From Bacillota bacterium (GTDB lineage Bacteria; Bacillota; Clostridia; Acetivibrionales; Acetivibrionaceae): a DNA stretch of 64,000 nucleotides. The notes beneath the pieces are model-generated. The model was not told where the DNA came from. It ran no database searches and saw only the letters and a program-made list of their open reading frames with translations. The stretch spans positions 1 to 64,000 of the forward strand of contig JAEWSG010000244.1 in the NCBI GenBank assembly GCA_023398495.1, in the 5' to 3' direction. Every line of letters starts with the position of its first letter. Position 1 is the stretch's first letter. The position numbers were made by a program, and so were the translations under genes. Of the stretch, positions 18,214-26,472 are shown one piece after another.

Positions 18214-20031
18214 ATGCAATTTTTATTGCCAGGTTTGGCTTTATGGTTAGTTGGTATAATACTTTTATGTACAGATTATCGAAGAGAATTACTTCGATGG
18301 GCTGCTGCATTGTCAATCTCATCTGGATTTGGCTATATGGCAATTTTATATAAAATCAGTATCCATACAAATATTATTATCTGCGGCTATGAGCTAGATC
18401 TGTTAGTTCAAGGAATAATGTATACTTTTTCTCATCATATACCTCCAATTTCTTTATTGATGCTTGGAATAACATACTCAAGGGTCTTTAATGAAAAATG
18501 GGATAAGTACAGAAAACCATTAACAATGCTGCTATCAATACCGGTTTTATTGATGTACTTTCTCATTCCAATATATCCTGATTTTGCACACAGCAGACAA
18601 CCTGAATCTTGGAAATATTATCTTATCCTTTCTTTATGGGTCGTACCTTACGCAACAATAGGTAATTATCTCCTGTGGTACGGATATAGAAAAGAAAAAA
18701 ATTTATCAATAAAGAAACAAATGCTGCTTACTTTTATAGTTATATCTCCAGTAACAACATATGGTTTATTTTCTAATTATGTTGTCCGCATTTTCGCTAT
18801 GCATGACTTTTGGAGATATAACTTATTTTTTGTTATTCCCTCGGTAGCTCTAATTATATTTTTTGGAGCAAGATATGGAGTTTTAGGATACAGGCTAAAA
18901 TATGAAAAACACTATGTGCCTATTGAAAGGGTCTTTGACAGTTCATCTGATAGCTTCATCATTATTAACGATAAGAACGATATTGTTGAAATCAATAAAA
19001 CTTTCATAAGCAATTTTGGTAGCATAAGTAAAGATAATAATCTAAACTTTATATTAGATACTAATGAATTGTTAAGTAAATGCAAAGACAAAATAAATAA
19101 AAGTTTGTATGAAGCAAAAAGTACGTTAAAGGTTATTACCTTTGAGGAGTATTTTTATGAAATTGATAAGTACTTCCAATTTGAAATCACCCCCGTTACA
19201 TTTGACAATGCATATGCTTCCACACTAATATTACTTAAGGATATAACTGAACATAAAAAAAACATAAAACTTATTGAGGAGAATCAATCCCAAATCATTG
19301 AAAATGCCCGACTTGAATCCCTTGGCAACCTTATTGGCTCTATTGCTCATAATCTAAAAACACCTTTGATGTCAAGTTCCTTAGCACTAAACCTTATTGA
19401 TAAATATGTCGATAAGCTTCAAAATGTACAAATTAGTAGCCAATGTTCACCGACAGAATCAGAAGCAATAGTTGCTGAAATTAAGCAATGGGAAGGCCAT
19501 ATAAAAGATTATCTGATCTACATGAATGATGTAATTGGAACAGTTAAAGGCCAAATCAACGTAGAAGGTAAGGCTGGAGATAAGTTCAGTATATCCGAAC
19601 TGACAAACCGTATTGATATCCTTATGAAAGATGAATTAAAAAAGAATAATTGTATTCTTAATTACAATGTTTTGGTTTATAATAAGAGTATTAAAATAAG
19701 TGGTTCTATTAGTTATATGCTTCAAGTACTTAATATACTTATTTCCAATGCTATTGATTCTTATGAAGGAAATAGAGGCATTATAGAATTAATTATAGAA
19801 GAACTTAAAGACAATATTACTATTAAAGTTAAAGATTTCGGTAAAGGTATTCCTGAAATTATTAAGGATAAGATTTTTAGCCAAATGGTAACAACAAAAG
19901 GAAAAGATGGTTCCGGCCTTGGTTTGTATATATCGAAATCTATAATTAAAACAAAATTCAAAGGAAGCATTAGTTTTGAAAGTACTCAATCTGGAAGTGA
20001 GTTTATTATAATAATACCTATGGAGGCTTAA
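18214..20031 (+). CDS. membrane histidine kinase with multi-TM sensor and PAS-like domain
   Basis: The first 225 residues form about seven membrane helices, like the 7TM-type N-terminal sensor of some Firmicute kinases. A PAS-like region follows (about 235-345, from RVFDSSSDSFIIINDKNDIVEIN). The H-box is SLGNLIGSIAHNLKTPLMS (H379). The ATPase domain has NILISNAIDSY, DFGKGIPE and GSGLGLYISKS. H-box sequence and length suggest an active kinase. It is 3 nt after the hydrolase and 2 nt before the response regulator, so the three form one signalling unit. A multi-TM sensor without a large extracellular domain often detects hydrophobic or membrane signals (inference). Confidence 0.88.
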   Translation: MQFLLPGLALWLVGIILLCTDYRRELLRWAAALSISSGFGYMAILYKISIHTNIIICGYELDLLVQGIMYTFSHHIPPISLLMLGITYSRVFNEKWDKYRKPLTMLLSIPVLLMYFLIPIYPDFAHSRQPESWKYYLILSLWVVPYATIGNYLLWYGYRKEKNLSIKKQMLLTFIVISPVTTYGLFSNYVVRIFAMHDFWRYNLFFVIPSVALIIFFGARYGVLGYRLKYEKHYVPIERVFDSSSDSFIIINDKNDIVEINKTFISNFGSISKDNNLNFILDTNELLSKCKDKINKSLYEAKSTLKVITFEEYFYEIDKYFQFEITPVTFDNAYASTLILLKDITEHKKNIKLIEENQSQIIENARLESLGNLIGSIAHNLKTPLMSSSLALNLIDKYVDKLQNVQISSQCSPTESEAIVAEIKQWEGHIKDYLIYMNDVIGTVKGQINVEGKAGDKFSISELTNRIDILMKDELKKNNCILNYNVLVYNKSIKISGSISYMLQVLNILISNAIDSYEGNRGIIELIIEELKDNITIKVKDFGKGIPEIIKDKIFSQMVTTKGKDGSGLGLYISKSIIKTKFKGSISFESTQSGSEFIIIIPMEA

Positions 20032-20033
20032 TC

Positions 20034-20660
20034 GTGGATGCAAAAACAAGGATATTAATAGTAGATGATGATGAGGTATTTGTAAAAATGCTTAAAGCAT
20101 ACTTAAATGAATACCCTATTGATGGTATAAACCTAGCTGTAGATGGTATAACATCATCTTCAGAAGCTATTGAGCATATTAAAGAGCAAAAATATGACCT
20201 GCTCATATTAGACTATCTTATAGATGATATGAATGGAAAACAAGTTGTAGAAAACATTCGAAAATTTGACAGTAACATAAATATAATTATACTAACAGGT
20301 CACAGTGATCAGCTTCCAGGAAAAGAAGCACTAAAGTACATGGATATACAATCCTATATAGAAAAAACTCCACTTATCGAAGATAAAATCTTTATACAAA
20401 TCATGAGCATAATAAAGTCTATACAACATACAAAAAACTCAAATAAGCCAATTGAATTTGCTTCAATGTTAAAACATTTAAGGGAATTACATAATGTATC
20501 CCAAGGTGAGTTAGCCGAGTATTGCGGCGTAAAGAGGCAGCAAATCAGCAATTATGAGATAGGTCAGAGCAAACCATCTATTGATATCGCTGAGAAAATA
20601 GCTGATTATTTTGATATTAGCTTAGATTTTTTAATGTGTAGAACCAAAAAGAAAAAGTAA
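20034..20660 (+). CDS. response regulator with C-terminal XRE-type HTH
   Basis: The receiver domain (1-125) is complete: acidic pair D11/D12, phosphoacceptor D60 in LLILDYLI, T88 and K111. The C-terminus is an XRE/Cro-CI type HTH (about 145-201: LKHLRELHNVSQGELAEYCGVKRQQISNYEIG), an uncommon output domain for a response regulator. GTG start with GGAGG 7 nt upstream, 2 nt after the kinase stop. Cro/CI-type domains bind palindromes as dimers, and two related dyads flank this operon (17169-17185 and 20813-20841), so autoregulation is likely. Confidence 0.88.
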   Translation: MDAKTRILIVDDDEVFVKMLKAYLNEYPIDGINLAVDGITSSSEAIEHIKEQKYDLLILDYLIDDMNGKQVVENIRKFDSNINIIILTGHSDQLPGKEALKYMDIQSYIEKTPLIEDKIFIQIMSIIKSIQHTKNSNKPIEFASMLKHLRELHNVSQGELAEYCGVKRQQISNYEIGQSKPSIDIAEKIADYFDISLDFLMCRTKKKK

Positions 20661-20716
20661 AAAAAAGTGTAAAATAAGATTTGCTAATTTTTTATAACAT
20701 TGCTTAGATATTAAAC

Positions 20717-20763
20717 GAGAGTTGTCGATATCAATAGATATTTCGGTATATTCTCTTTTTTTA
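20717..20763 (+). terminator. probable terminator after the two-component operon
   Basis: An imperfect stem pairs GAGA (20717-20720) with TCTC (20752-20755), with inner CGATATC/GATAT-TTCG pairing, and runs into TTTTTTT. It is 57 nt past the response regulator stop. The stem has mismatches, so efficiency is uncertain. Confidence 0.45.
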
Positions 20764-20812
20764 TCTAGTTCCTAAAATTGACCACGCAATTAAAATTGGC
20801 ATATACTAATAG

Positions 20813-20850
20813 CAACTTAGCAAGTATAACTTGCTAAGTTGTATACAACT
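20813..20850. promoter_or_regulatory. long palindromic operator, second copy of the hydrolase-operon motif
   Basis: CAACTTAGCAAGT and ACTTGCTAAGTTG (20813-20841) form perfect 13-bp arms around ATA. The core AGCAA-R-T-ATA-A-Y-TTGCT is shared with the dyad at 17169-17185. It overlaps a second perfect palindrome AGTTGTATACAACT (20837-20850). It lies between the response regulator gene and the structured leader of the excisionase-integrase genes, so the regulator may also control excision (inference). Confidence 0.5.
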
Positions 20851-20859
20851 AAATAGCGA

Positions 20860-21195
20860 AGTGCTTTGGATACGTTGATCCAAACAAAAGGGAACACGCC
20901 ATGACCTCATATGAGTGAGCGGTGCTATAATAAAATGTAAAGTCACCTCAAGTTTTATCAGATACTTCTCGCTGGGTTAGGCATGGCACAAGTTGCGGAG
21001 CTAATTCAGATTTCTACGAGCCGGCATGAGAAACCGGAGGAATAAATCCCTATGAGCAATTACAAATTGCTGTCCAAAGCATTCCTGGGGGTGGGACGTG
21101 AAAAGAGCATACCTGACGCGGCGGCCGAATGAACGCAGAACTAATCTTAAATCTGAAAATTCACTGTATGCCCGGTTGGGGAACCGGGCGTACAG
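20860..21195 (+). ncRNA. candidate structured leader RNA upstream of excisionase and integrase
   Basis: About 330 nt are visibly G+C-richer than everything around them, carry no reading frame, and fold into several hairpins. These include TTTGGAT/ATCCAAA (20865-20884), AGCAATT/AATTGCT (21055-21071) and a 14-bp stem with a GGGG loop, arms CTGTATGCCCGGTT/AACCGGGCGTACAG, at 21164-21195. The sequence ends 38 nt before the excisionase start. It does not match group II intron domain V as I know it. RNA motifs near integrases are known (int-alpA, Lacto-int), but I could not assign this one. Strand is taken from the downstream genes. Confidence 0.5.
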
Positions 21196-21232
21196 TTATA
21201 TATAAAATACTATTGAAAGTGAGGTACCTTCA

Positions 21233-21409
21233 ATGGAAAAACTAGTTTACACAGTTAATGAAACAGCACAAATTTTAAATATTGGAATGAACAAGGCATA
21301 TGAACTAATTCAGCAAAAACAAATACCCAATGTAAGAGTGGGAAGAAAAATCTTAATCCCTAAGCAGGCACTGGAAAAATGGCTAATATCTGCTGGTGAC
21401 AAAGTATGA
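21233..21409 (+). CDS. xis: excisionase, MerR-type HTH (58 residues)
   Basis: The translated product begins MEKLVYTVNETAQILNIG and contains RVGRKILIPKQALEKWL, the winged-HTH pattern of excisionase-family DNA-binding proteins (HTH_17). GAGGT lies about 8 nt before the ATG. Its TGA overlaps the integrase ATG (ATGA), so the two are coupled. Excisionases bend DNA at the att sites and bias the integrase toward excision. It is too short for most ORF cut-offs. Confidence 0.85.
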   Translation: MEKLVYTVNETAQILNIGMNKAYELIQQKQIPNVRVGRKILIPKQALEKWLISAGDKV

Positions 21410-22578
21410 AAGGTTGTATCTTTAAAAGAGGCAAAAAGTATTCCGTTGTTGTAGAACTTGGAAGAGATAATAATGGGAAAAGAATTCAGAAATGGTTTGC
21501 AGGATATAAAACAAAGAAAGAGGCAGAAAAAGCCTTAGTTTCAATACTAAACCAAATAGAAACAAACACATTTATAAATCCTGAAAAAATAACTTTAGCT
21601 GAATACTTAAGACAATGGATGAGTGATTATGTTGAACCAAATTTAGCTCCAAAAACTATTGATGGTTATAAAGTTAATATTGACGGACATATAATTCCCT
21701 CAATCGGAAATATACCTCTTCAAAAACTACAACCTATACATATACAGCAGTTTTATAAGTCTAAGCTTGAAAATGGAAGATTAGACGGTAAAGGTGGCCT
21801 TTCTGCAAAATCAGTTTTATATATTCATAGAGTTTTAAGGAAGGCGTTATCAAATGCTTTAAAAATACAACTTGTACCTAGAAATGTCGCTGATGCGGTA
21901 GAACTACCTAAGGCAAAAAACTATTATGCCAAGTTTCTAAACGAAAAAGAGGTAAAAAAACTCCTGGACGCATTTAAAGGCACTGAAATTTACATTCCTG
22001 TTCTGCTCGCTGCATGTTTGGGGCTTAGGCGTGGTGAAGCTTTAGGTCTACAGTGGAAAGATATTGACTTTGAAAATAAAACAATAAGTGTTGTTCGGTC
22101 GCTTCTTCCATCAAAAGGCAATCCAATATTCCATGAACCAAAAACTAAAACCAGCCGAAGGAATGTTGTTGTATCAGATTCAATTATCTGTGAATTGGAA
22201 AAGCATAAAAATGAGCAGTATAGATTTCGAAAGCTTCTTGGTAATGCTTATAAGGATTTTGACCTTATAACATGTTTAAATGATGGCACTCCAATTAATC
22301 CCGCCTCATTTAGCCATACGTTTTCTAGAACTCTAAAAAAACACAATTTAACCCATATTAGATTCCATGACCTGAGACATTCGAATGCAACTTTAATGCT
22401 AAAACACAATATATCTCCAAAAGTTGCTGCTGAAAGATTAGGACATTCAAAGATAAATATAACTTTAGATTTATACTCTCACGTTTTAAAAGAAATGCAG
22501 GAAGAAGCAGCAAATAAAATTGATAATGCTATTTTTAATTTTGATAAAGAAAAGGAAAACAAAGACGATAATGATTAA
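21406..22578 (+). CDS. int: tyrosine integrase (Tn916 Int-like)
   Basis: Domain order is typical. An arm-type DNA-binding domain (about 1-60) with KGCIFKRGKKYSVVVELGRD comes first, then a SAM-like core-binding domain (62-160) and a catalytic domain. Catalytic residues are R208 in LGLRRGE, H321 and R324 in FHDLRHSNA, H347 in LGHSKI and Y357 in LYSHV. All are present, so the enzyme should be active. It starts at the ATGA overlap with the excisionase and ends 88 nt before the 3' end of the tRNA-Ser gene, the standard position for an element integrated at a tRNA. Confidence 0.95.
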   Translation: MKGCIFKRGKKYSVVVELGRDNNGKRIQKWFAGYKTKKEAEKALVSILNQIETNTFINPEKITLAEYLRQWMSDYVEPNLAPKTIDGYKVNIDGHIIPSIGNIPLQKLQPIHIQQFYKSKLENGRLDGKGGLSAKSVLYIHRVLRKALSNALKIQLVPRNVADAVELPKAKNYYAKFLNEKEVKKLLDAFKGTEIYIPVLLAACLGLRRGEALGLQWKDIDFENKTISVVRSLLPSKGNPIFHEPKTKTSRRNVVVSDSIICELEKHKNEQYRFRKLLGNAYKDFDLITCLNDGTPINPASFSHTFSRTLKKHNLTHIRFHDLRHSNATLMLKHNISPKVAAERLGHSKINITLDLYSHVLKEMQEEAANKIDNAIFNFDKEKENKDDND

Positions 22579-22590
22579 AAATTTCGAGTG

Positions 22591-22612
22591 TTTGCAAAAT
22601 GTTTGCAAAATG
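22591..22612. repeat. tandem 11-bp repeats between integrase and att site
   Basis: TTTGCAAAATG occurs twice head to tail (22591-22601 and 22602-22612), 13 nt after the integrase stop. Short direct repeats at the ends of Tn916-like elements are the arm-type binding sites of the integrase N-terminal domain, so the same role is likely here. An imperfect hairpin (22627-22664, ATTAAG/CTTAAT outer arms) with a T-run follows and may terminate int. Confidence 0.5.
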
Positions 22613-22666
22613 GCTACCATAAAAAATTAAGACCTTTACTCAAACTCGTAAAAGCCTTAATTTTGG

Positions 22667-22690
22667 CGGAGAGAGAGGGATTCGAACCCT
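22667..22690. other. predicted chromosomal attachment site (attR) in tRNA-Ser 3' end
   Basis: The 3' end of the tRNA-Ser gene faces the integrase gene at an 88-nt distance. Integrases of this class recombine within the T-arm and acceptor end of a tRNA, leaving the tRNA whole on one side and a partial copy at the far end of the element. I did not find that copy in 1-22666, so the other att site probably lies left of the window. Exact crossover bases are not known. Confidence 0.45.
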
Positions 22691-22754
22691 CGGACGCTTT
22701 AACACGTCACACGATTTCCAGTCGTGCGCCTTAGACCAGCTCAGCCATCTCTCC
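22667..22754 (-). tRNA. tRNA-Ser (anticodon GGA)
   Basis: The minus-strand sequence folds as a class II tRNA. The acceptor is GGAGAGA/TCTCTCC. The anticodon stem CACGA/TCGTG carries loop CTGGAAA (anticodon GGA), followed by a long variable arm and a T arm GAGGG-TTCGAAT-CCCTC. The discriminator G is at 22667. The gene appears complete, so the integrated element has restored its 3' end. CCA is not fully encoded (the next bases read CCAAAA). Confidence 0.95.
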
Positions 22755-22854
22755 ATAAAAATATATTAAATTTGAACCGCTTTAATATTGTACAACAGAT
22801 ACTACCGCTTGTCAACGATATAAATCACTTAATTGAAGGGATATTTTCCCACAT

Positions 22855-24420
22855 TTATTGTGAAATATCCGGGTCCATAGTTATGGCTTTTCGATATTCC
22901 TCAATTTCCCCATTGAGAGTGTTACTGTTTCTCTCAATTATTGCGATATACTCCTTTAAAAGCAATGCTGTTTCACTTTGCTGATTATCTGCAACAAACT
23001 TCCTGTAACTGTTCAGTAGTTCTTCATCAATCTTGTTTGTACCGTAATCAAAGGCAGGTTTATTATCATAGCCAAAGAGATATGCATGCAGGCAAAACTG
23101 GTATTCGCTCATCATCTCAGCTTCCTTAATAGAACTAGGATACTTACCGAAGTAGCTTTCTATTGTGCTTAAATTTTCTGCAAGTTCGTTCCATGATATT
23201 GAATAATCAGTGTCTGAAGCAGTAATACGTTTTGATTCAGCAGCCTTATAAACAATAAAATCTTTTATTTCACCCTGTAAGTATTGCGAGTACTTCTCTA
23301 GCACTTGATAATTTTGTACAGGTATAAATGATCCTTCCACACATATAATACTGTAGCCCCCGTCCAAAATCTCCCTGACAAGAGACCTGGCTTTTTCATC
23401 TTTAATGTCTTCAACTCTGTTTTGATCAAAGTTATATTCAAAAACTTTAATCAGTTCACTTTGAATACCTTCCTCCATTAAACTTTCCTCATAAATGTCT
23501 AAAAATCTGGCTTGTATTTCTTCAAAGTTCAAAATCATTGTCGTAGCTTCTTCACTATTGACGTTCGCAATCTTTTCATCAATAAAAGACAAGGCCTCGA
23601 GAGGCCTTGTATCTTCATCTATAATGTTATTATATTCATTCATTGATGTACTTGCAGGTTCCTTTTCCCAGATCTTTTTGTCCTTCACATTATCTTTTAT
23701 TTCATCATAAGGTATTTCAAATTCTAAAGGACCGATATCAGCTGTAGTATAAGGTATCGTCTGGAAATATAATACCAGGCTGTTTTCCCTGATGTAAAAA
23801 CCTTGTGTCTCTTCTAAAGCTGTTATTTCTTTTACAAGTGTCTTCCCAGAATCTTTAACCTTTTTTGTAAGAATTGGATTGAGCTTGTCCTTTTTCTTAA
23901 CCAAATCTGTCAAATCATACTGAGTTCCATTTCTCAAGTTAAAGTTTATTGATTCAAAATATTCATCCGGTTCTTCCAGTTGTAAAATGTAGTTTTCAAG
24001 AATGAGCTTAATACTAAGTGTGTATTTTGACCTGAATGCAACTTCATAGGAAACATTCATAACTTGCTCTACCTCTACTTTACCTGCATCACCTGTTGTT
24101 CCCTCTGTCATATCTCCCATCAACAAAGCAACTTCTTTATATTTTGCGATTCTTCCGGTTATTGCCTCGTTTATTCTTTTTTCAAGCTCCTGATCAAACA
24201 TACCTGAGACTTTAGGATACTTAATAATTGATTCCAACCCTTCTTTGGTATTGTCTTCCATCACTTCATCAATAACATAATTGTTATTAAGTTTTGACTC
24301 ATCAATTACTAAAGGTGATGGTGCGGGTGTCGCATTAGGATCTTTGTTTTCCTTCTTTGTGTCTGAGCAGCCACTAAATACAAATGTCAACAATAATAAA
24401 GCAATTACAAGTCTTTTCAT
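22855..24420 (-). CDS. lipoprotein with DUF3298/RsiV-like domain
   Basis: The N-terminus is a lipoprotein signal, with a KR start, a hydrophobic core and lipobox VFSGC (lipidated Cys near residue 18). A low-complexity linker (DPNATPAPSP) follows. The region around 40-240, including FESINFNLRNGTQYDLTDLV and YFQTIPYTTADIGPLEFEIPYDEI, matches the DUF3298/RsiV C-terminal family found in extracellular parts of anti-sigma factors and PdaC-like enzymes. The rest, to residue 521, is unassigned. It should be anchored outside the membrane. AGGAGG precedes the ATG. It is a single gene, divergent from a LacI-type regulator. Confidence 0.8.
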   Translation of the reverse strand: MKRLVIALLLLTFVFSGCSDTKKENKDPNATPAPSPLVIDESKLNNNYVIDEVMEDNTKEGLESIIKYPKVSGMFDQELEKRINEAITGRIAKYKEVALLMGDMTEGTTGDAGKVEVEQVMNVSYEVAFRSKYTLSIKLILENYILQLEEPDEYFESINFNLRNGTQYDLTDLVKKKDKLNPILTKKVKDSGKTLVKEITALEETQGFYIRENSLVLYFQTIPYTTADIGPLEFEIPYDEIKDNVKDKKIWEKEPASTSMNEYNNIIDEDTRPLEALSFIDEKIANVNSEEATTMILNFEEIQARFLDIYEESLMEEGIQSELIKVFEYNFDQNRVEDIKDEKARSLVREILDGGYSIICVEGSFIPVQNYQVLEKYSQYLQGEIKDFIVYKAAESKRITASDTDYSISWNELAENLSTIESYFGKYPSSIKEAEMMSEYQFCLHAYLFGYDNKPAFDYGTNKIDEELLNSYRKFVADNQQSETALLLKEYIAIIERNSNTLNGEIEEYRKAITMDPDISQ

Positions 24421-24745
24421 TAATCTACCTCCTAATTAAAATAAGCTTTCTAAATGGTCAAAAAAATACTTTTCAACCACCTCCCTGTTGAAATAGTTAT
24501 AATAAAGCACAGGATTCACTTTTTACATATAATAATATTATGCCATAATATTGCCCCTGTGGCAAAACAATTCTTAAGTCTTTTAGTGCAATAATATGTA
24601 ATATTTTTCGTGATTTTCCGTTAAGCTTTGAAATTTAAGCAATCTTATAACCGTTAAGCGTACAAATCACAAAAATAATATTACACACCTTTTTAAAGTT
24701 ATGATATAATTTTATATTATGACCTTATCTTAATTGGAGGAAATT
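24421..24745. promoter_or_regulatory. divergent intergenic region with direct repeats
   Basis: This 325-bp A+T-rich gap separates the lipoprotein gene (minus) from the LacI-family gene (plus) and should hold both promoters. CCGTTAAGC occurs twice in the same orientation (24618-24626 and 24651-24659), and a TATAAT box lies about 35 nt before the regulator start. No clear -35 or LacI-type palindrome is seen. Role of the repeats is unknown. Confidence 0.3.
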
Positions 24746-25783
24746 ATGGCAAAAAAAGTTACAATGGAGGATATCGCAAAGGAAATAGGAATGTCAAAAA
24801 ATACAGTTTCTCTTGCTTTACGCAATATGCCGGGTATTAACGACCAGACCCGTAGGCTTATACATGATACTGCCAAACATTTAGGCTACGAATACAAAAA
24901 GAGTTTTACTGAGTATCACTCTAATGAGACATCCTATAAGAATATATGCCTGATTTTTTCCATGGGCACACATAAATCGGAGGGTTTCTTTTCTTATATA
25001 CAATACGGGGTAGAATCAGAGGCCAAAAAAAACAACTTGAACACTATTATATATTGTTATGATGAAAGTAAAGAAGAGTTTGAAACTCCTCTCAGCGTAA
25101 AAGAAGGTATTATTTCTGGAATTATTACTCTAGGAAGGATTTCAAGAAATACACTCAACTCAATTATAAAGTTTAATCTTCCACTTGTAATAATTGACCA
25201 ATATTTCGACGATTTGGTGTGCGATTATGTGCTCACAGATAACATATCTGGGTCCTATACGGCAACAGAACATCTTATAAAACAAGGTCATAAAAAAATT
25301 GGTTTTGTTGGCGATATTTCTGCATCCAGCAGCTTCTACGACAGATATCAGGGATTTATTAAAGCTCTGAACCAATATTCCATTCCTTATAATAGTACTT
25401 TATCTATAACCGATAAGTCGCCATCAGAATATATAAGTGCGGATTACAGTCTTGGAAAAGTTGTCGAAATACTAAAAAAACTCCCAGAATTACCATCGGC
25501 ATTTGTTTGTTGTAACGATAATGAAGCCATTACTGTCATAAATGCTTTAAAATTAATAAATATATCTGTTCCGGAGGATATTTCGATTGTCGGGTTTGAC
25601 AATATCGAGTCTTCAAAAAATATCACTCCGGAATTGACTACCATGCACATTTGTAAAGAAATAATGGGACAACGTGCAGTACGAAGTTTATTAGCAAAAA
25701 CAAGTAATTTAAATGAGCTTTCAGAAAAAATACTTTTACCACCAACTTTCATTGAAAGAAATTCTACTAAGAAGTTGGATTAA
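24746..25783 (+). CDS. LacI/GalR-family transcriptional regulator
   Basis: The N-terminal HTH (VTMEDIAKEIGMSKNTVSLALRN, with the hinge helix after GINDQTR) and a periplasmic-binding-protein-like ligand domain are typical. The latter has AFVCCNDNEA, VPEDISIVGFDNIE, LTTMHICKEIMGQRAV and PPTFIERNST. Members sense sugars or related effectors. The in-frame TTG at 24734 is inside the ribosome binding site GGAGGAAATT, so ATG 24746 is the start. No sugar-transport or glycosidase gene is adjacent, so the regulon is not evident. Confidence 0.9.
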   Translation: MAKKVTMEDIAKEIGMSKNTVSLALRNMPGINDQTRRLIHDTAKHLGYEYKKSFTEYHSNETSYKNICLIFSMGTHKSEGFFSYIQYGVESEAKKNNLNTIIYCYDESKEEFETPLSVKEGIISGIITLGRISRNTLNSIIKFNLPLVIIDQYFDDLVCDYVLTDNISGSYTATEHLIKQGHKKIGFVGDISASSSFYDRYQGFIKALNQYSIPYNSTLSITDKSPSEYISADYSLGKVVEILKKLPELPSAFVCCNDNEAITVINALKLINISVPEDISIVGFDNIESSKNITPELTTMHICKEIMGQRAVRSLLAKTSNLNELSEKILLPPTFIERNSTKKLD

Positions 25784-25827
25784 TTATTTGTTTTGTAACA
25801 CTTAATTCTGAGCTGTTTATAGTATTG

Positions 25828-26472
25828 TCAGAATTGACGTTGCTTATATAGCTTGATAGACAACATGTAGGAAGCTGATAGTATTATCATTGACAGGGCT
25901 ACTATAGCAAAACCAATCATTGTACCGGATTGGTTTTTTATTACATCTAAAACTTCTGAAAATAAGGTGCTATTATTATTTATTAGCATAGGAACCCCGA
26001 AGAAAAATGCAAAGAGTAGCAACATATTGGCAAACTTAGCCTTTGTGTACCCTAATTTAAACATTAATGGGAAGAGAATAGAATTAATAAAACTTATACT
26101 AAAAAATGCCGCAATAATTGCTTCAATAGTAATAGGATATGTTTTTAACGGTAAATCCAATATCATAATTATATACGAAATAATAGAGAATGCTATTGTA
26201 CCTAGTATCATATAAACCAGTAGTGAAATATATTTTGCCATTACTATGTCCCTTCTTTTTATTGGCAAACTATTTAGCATAATGTCCGATTTGCTTTTAT
26301 CATCGTAAGCAAAAGTCCCAGAAACCAACAAATAAACAAAAGCAACAATTGCAACAGTAAACATTGACCCTTCCATGCTTTGAAATACAAAAACAAAAAA
26401 CACTAAATATAACATAGCCATTATAAAGATTTTCTTTTGTATTAGAATATCTTTCATTATCAGGTTAAACAT
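25828..26472 (-). CDS. ABC-2 type permease subunit
   Basis: This 214-residue protein has about six membrane helices and the ABC2-type pattern, including SGTFAYDDKSKSDIMLNSLPIKRRDIVMAKYISLL near residue 50. It is the membrane partner of the ATPase encoded upstream, with which it shares an 8-nt overlap (ATGTTTAA). AAGGAGGG lies 6 nt before its ATG. The substrate is unknown; related YtrBC-like pumps in Firmicutes respond to cell-wall antibiotics or peptides. Confidence 0.85.
   Translation of the reverse strand: MFNLIMKDILIQKKIFIMAMLYLVFFVFVFQSMEGSMFTVAIVAFVYLLVSGTFAYDDKSKSDIMLNSLPIKRRDIVMAKYISLLVYMILGTIAFSIISYIIMILDLPLKTYPITIEAIIAAFFSISFINSILFPLMFKLGYTKAKFANMLLLFAFFFGVPMLINNNSTLFSEVLDVIKNQSGTMIGFAIVALSMIILSASYMLSIKLYKQRQF

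Noticed and set aside
21000..21200. Possible group II intron remnant in the structured leader
   Set aside because: GAGCCGGC-like stretches recall group II elements, but no domain V, no reverse transcriptase and no GTGYG-type 5' end were found.
1..22666. CRISPR array or cas genes in the defence-rich element
   Set aside because: No run of regularly spaced repeats and no Cas-like protein was seen.
23590..23611. Perfect palindrome ACAAGGCCT-CGAG-AGGCCTTGT
   Set aside because: It lies inside the lipoprotein coding region, with no T-run and no site context, so it is most likely a coincidence of codon use.
25804..25835. AATTCTGA/TCAGAATT dyad between the LacI-family gene and the ABC permease gene
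   Set aside because: The loop is 16 nt, there is no T-run, and part overlaps the permease stop. Too weak to call a terminator.
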